Positions 63,145-64,000 of a stretch of 64,000 nt of DNA are shown here, one piece after another (position 1 is the stretch's first letter; every line of letters begins with the position of its first letter). Source of the DNA: Gaoshiqia hydrogeniformans (GTDB lineage Bacteria > Bacteroidota > Bacteroidia > Bacteroidales > Prolixibacteraceae); the NCBI RefSeq assembly GCF_049347105.1, contig NZ_CP186334.1, forward strand, positions 3,534,001-3,598,000. The letters are read 5' to 3'. Below the pieces are notes generated by a model. The model had not been told where the DNA came from. It worked only from the letters and a program-made list of their open reading frames with translations, and did no database searches. A program made the translations under genes and the position numbers.

Positions 63145-64000
63145 TTATTTCTTTTGATCAGGAACCCGGCAACGTTCGATGCGTTCTGCAAAATCGGTCA
63201 GAAATTCCCTGCGCCATTGGTTCACCGTTTTGGCTCCGATGTGCGGGTCTTCGCGCCATTCCGGGCGGGGATCATCGGTGTACCAGTTTGGAAATCCGGG
63301 GGAAGGCGCATTGGCCAGATCGGGTGATGTGCTTACCGCCGTCACCTCGCCTTTTCGACCATTCAGCTCAGGCACATTGCTTTCAATTTCGAATTGAAAT
63401 ACGCTGGCCCCTTTAGGTGAAAAGCGAAAACGTATGGTGCCGTCGTTACTGATGGTTCCGGGCAGCGCCTGGTTTTCCACGATCAGGTGGGCTTCCGGCC
63501 CCGATGGCAATTGATCGGGCAGGGGCAGGGCCAGTTCCATAACGGTAAACTCGGCGATGGTGTCGTTCAATGCCGGCATCCGGTTAAACAACCGGTAAGG
63601 CCGTTCCCAGGCACGTATATACTGTCCGCCCCAGTTGGGGAGAGTCGGATCTTCCGGGTTCGGACTATTCAGTAACCAGGCAAGCGAGGGCGTGTCGCCC
63701 ATTTTGATGGCGCCTCCCAGTTGGGTCATGAAAAAATCGCCGAGCGCACCCCGTTGGCTGATGTATTTTTCCGGGAAGCCGGTATTACTCCACTCACCCG
63801 ACTGATTTCCACCGGTAAACCAACCCCGGTAGGTGGCGTTTGATTCGATGGTCCATAAATTGGGATGATGATCGGCTATGTATTGATAGGCATCCGGTCC
63901 CCACTTTTTGTTGGGGCCGCCAATGTAGTATATGCGCAGCCTGGGCAAAATGTCGGGTGCATCGTGCAGCGCCTGTGCCAGATCTTCAATCCCGCCCCAA
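63145..64000 (-). CDS. Sde182/DUF1593-type nucleoside-hydrolase-like protein (5' end outside window)
   Basis: The minus-strand frame is open from 63145 to the window edge, giving 285 residues of the C-terminal part of a larger protein. The visible sequence starts with GGIEDLAQALHDAPDILPRLRIYYIGGPNKKWGPDAY, and WFTGGNQSGEWSNTGF and PSLAWLLNSPNPEDP follow. These are typical of DUF1593 (Sde182 nucleoside-hydrolase-like) proteins, whose members are secreted and linked to polysaccharide loci. The last 90 residues form the associated beta domain. There is no functional link to the glp genes, from which it is separated by convergent transcription. Confidence 0.8.
   Translation of the reverse strand, partial: WGGIEDLAQALHDAPDILPRLRIYYIGGPNKKWGPDAYQYIADHHPNLWTIESNATYRGWFTGGNQSGEWSNTGFPEKYISQRGALGDFFMTQLGGAIKMGDTPSLAWLLNSPNPEDPTLPNWGGQYIRAWERPYRLFNRMPALNDTIAEFTVMELALPLPDQLPSGPEAHLIVENQALPGTISNDGTIRFRFSPKGASVFQFEIESNVPELNGRKGEVTAVSTSPDLANAPSPGFPNWYTDDPRPEWREDPHIGAKTVNQWRREFLTDFAERIERCRVPDQKK

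Overview
The window comes from a Bacteroidota chromosome, probably a marine or sediment member of the Marinilabiliales/Prolixibacteraceae type (inference). The support is: a SusC/SusD pair, a type IX secretion (T9SS) type B sorting domain with PorP/SprF and OmpA partners, lineage-specific small proteins (DUF5606, DUF3276, DUF4998, DUF5000-like), and several promoters of the Bacteroidota form TAnnTTTG. I saw no tRNA, rRNA, CRISPR array, insertion sequence or prophage.

Layout. 1-342: the start of a cation/proton antiporter (minus strand). 486-5904: a fermentation block on the minus strand, pta-hbd-ackA ending at a clear terminator, followed by ptb-buk. 6558-10329: a large FAD/Fe-S 2-hydroxyacid dehydrogenase and an omega-amidase, separated by nine perfect 7-bp repeats. 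11173-20636: a 2230-residue T9SS adhesin containing an almost identical 516-bp tandem array, then PorP/SprF and an OmpA/PD40 protein. 20902-28562: housekeeping genes (DUF5606, exonuclease, OmpA, argS, a small Cys-rich protein, ffh, folD, M48 lipoprotein, DUF3276). 28663-34805: a minus-strand TCA operon (aconitase, two unrelated isocitrate dehydrogenases, citrate synthase). 35098-39725: a Ste24-like protease and cysD/cysNC.

40334-63082 is the most interesting part. A SusC/SusD locus has no glycoside hydrolase. It carries instead a glycerophosphodiester phosphodiesterase, a calcineurin-like phosphoesterase, a PHP phosphodiesterase, two endonuclease/exonuclease/phosphatase-fold enzymes and the remnant of another metallophosphoesterase. 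Next to it are a DeoR/GlpR-type regulator and a five-gene operon: glycerol-3-phosphate dehydrogenase, polyol permease, glycerol-1-phosphate dehydrogenase (AraM type), HAD-IIA phosphatase (AraL type) and a GlpT-type antiporter. A homologous promoter/operator region lies upstream of both the GDPD gene and the glp operon, which suggests one regulon.

My reading (inference) is a phosphodiester utilization locus. Exported phosphodiesterases would release glycerol phosphates from phospholipid head groups or teichoic acids. SusCD and the MFS carriers would import them. GlpD and AraM would feed both enantiomers, sn-glycerol-3-phosphate and sn-glycerol-1-phosphate, into dihydroxyacetone phosphate. The window ends inside an unrelated Sde182/DUF1593-type gene.
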